A stretch of 13,499 nt of DNA from Bordetella parapertussis (GTDB lineage: Bacteria; Pseudomonadota; Gammaproteobacteria; Burkholderiales; Burkholderiaceae_C), in assembly GCA_945900695.1 (NCBI GenBank), contig CAMDJU010000045.1:1-13499 (forward strand), written 5' to 3'. Position 1 is the first letter of the stretch, and each line of letters begins with the position of its first letter. The position numbers and the translations under genes were made by a program. This document shows, piece by piece, positions 13,391 to 13,499 of this stretch. The notes beneath the pieces were generated by a model. That model was not told the origin of the DNA, did no database searches, and was given only the letters and a program-made list of their open reading frames with translations.

Positions 13391-13395
13391 AATTG

Positions 13396-13499
13396 ATGGC
13401 CAAGACCGTCGCTGATGTGCTCAAAATGGTGAAAGAACACGATATCAAGTTCGTGGATTTTCGCTTTACCGATACCCGTGGCAAAGAACAGCATGTGAG
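13396..13499 (+). CDS. glnA: glutamine synthetase type I, GlnA (N-terminus only; continues beyond window)
   Basis: Thirty-four codons are visible. The N-terminus [20 protein letters not shown] followed by [14 protein letters not shown] is the beta-Grasp start of bacterial GSI-beta glutamine synthetase, with the conserved VDxRFTDxxGKxQH pattern. The enzyme makes glutamine from glutamate, ammonium and ATP in the cytosol as a dodecamer, and proteobacterial forms are usually controlled by adenylylation near the C-terminus, which is not visible here. The upstream region has a sigma-54 promoter, two NtrC-like sites and a good ribosome binding site, all supporting nitrogen-starvation control. I could not check whether glnL/ntrB and glnG/ntrC follow. 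Confidence 0.93.
   Translation, partial: MAKTVADVLKMVKEHDIKFVDFRFTDTRGKEQHV

Larger units (their letters stand above)
13177..13395 (+). other. glnA upstream regulatory region, AT-rich
   Basis: This 219-bp gap is the longest non-coding stretch and is visibly AT-richer than the rest. Besides the NtrC-like sites and the sigma-54 promoter it holds an AT-rich block with TTAATTAA (13274-13281), which may be a bendable spacer between enhancer and promoter. I looked for the IHF core pattern near TTGAT at 13235-13239 and it did not match. A further TGGTGC at 13163-13168, inside the end of the preceding gene, forms an inverted pair with TGCACCA at 13181-13187. Confidence 0.6.

Overview
The window looks like ordinary chromosomal DNA from a betaproteobacterium of the order Burkholderiales, most probably family Comamonadaceae (Limnohabitans/Rhodoferax/Polaromonas-like). 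This rests on recalled resemblance of the dcd, rhlE, apaH and glnA products to proteins of that group and on dense, GC-rich coding DNA. No search was run. I see no mobile element, CRISPR array, rRNA or tRNA gene, and no abrupt change in base composition.

Layout from left to right. Positions 1-917 (minus) hold the N-terminal part of a TcuA-type FAD-dependent tricarballylate dehydrogenase, cut by the window edge. Divergent from it are dcd (dCTP deaminase) and a RhlE-type DEAD-box RNA helicase. Convergent with the helicase is apaH (Ap4A hydrolase, minus strand). Divergent from apaH is a CNNM/CBS-pair/CorC membrane protein, followed by a RodZ-like protein (cytoplasmic HTH, one membrane span, periplasmic tail). 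Next comes a CaiB/BaiF-family CoA-transferase whose stop codon overlaps the start of an RsuA-family pseudouridine synthase. An alpha/beta hydrolase on the minus strand overlaps the pseudouridine synthase by 13 bases at their 3' ends. Divergent from the hydrolase is a tight three-gene cluster: exported YVTN beta-propeller protein, exported polysaccharide deacetylase-like protein, and membrane sterol desaturase/fatty acid hydroxylase-family protein. A stand-alone molybdopterin-binding (MoCF/CinA N-terminal) protein follows. The window ends in the first 34 codons of glnA, preceded by the longest non-coding stretch (219 bp), which carries a good sigma-54 promoter and two NtrC-like sites.

How the genes relate. 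Most are housekeeping functions: nucleotide metabolism (dcd, apaH), RNA metabolism (rhlE, pseudouridine synthase), nitrogen assimilation (glnA), and organic or acyl-CoA metabolism (tcuA, CoA-transferase). The cluster at 9293-12272 is the most system-like part. All three products are predicted to act at or beyond the inner membrane, and the deacetylase lacks a canonical metal-binding aspartate. A second theme is promoter architecture: most transcription-unit starts have a -10-like hexamer only 5-8 nt before the ATG and no evident Shine-Dalgarno, which suggests that leaderless or near-leaderless mRNAs are common here. glnA is the clear exception, with a 37-nt leader and a good ribosome binding site. 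I found no unequivocally new biological system. The cluster, the modified deacetylase, the unusual RodZ-like protein and the promoter pattern are the points most worth following.
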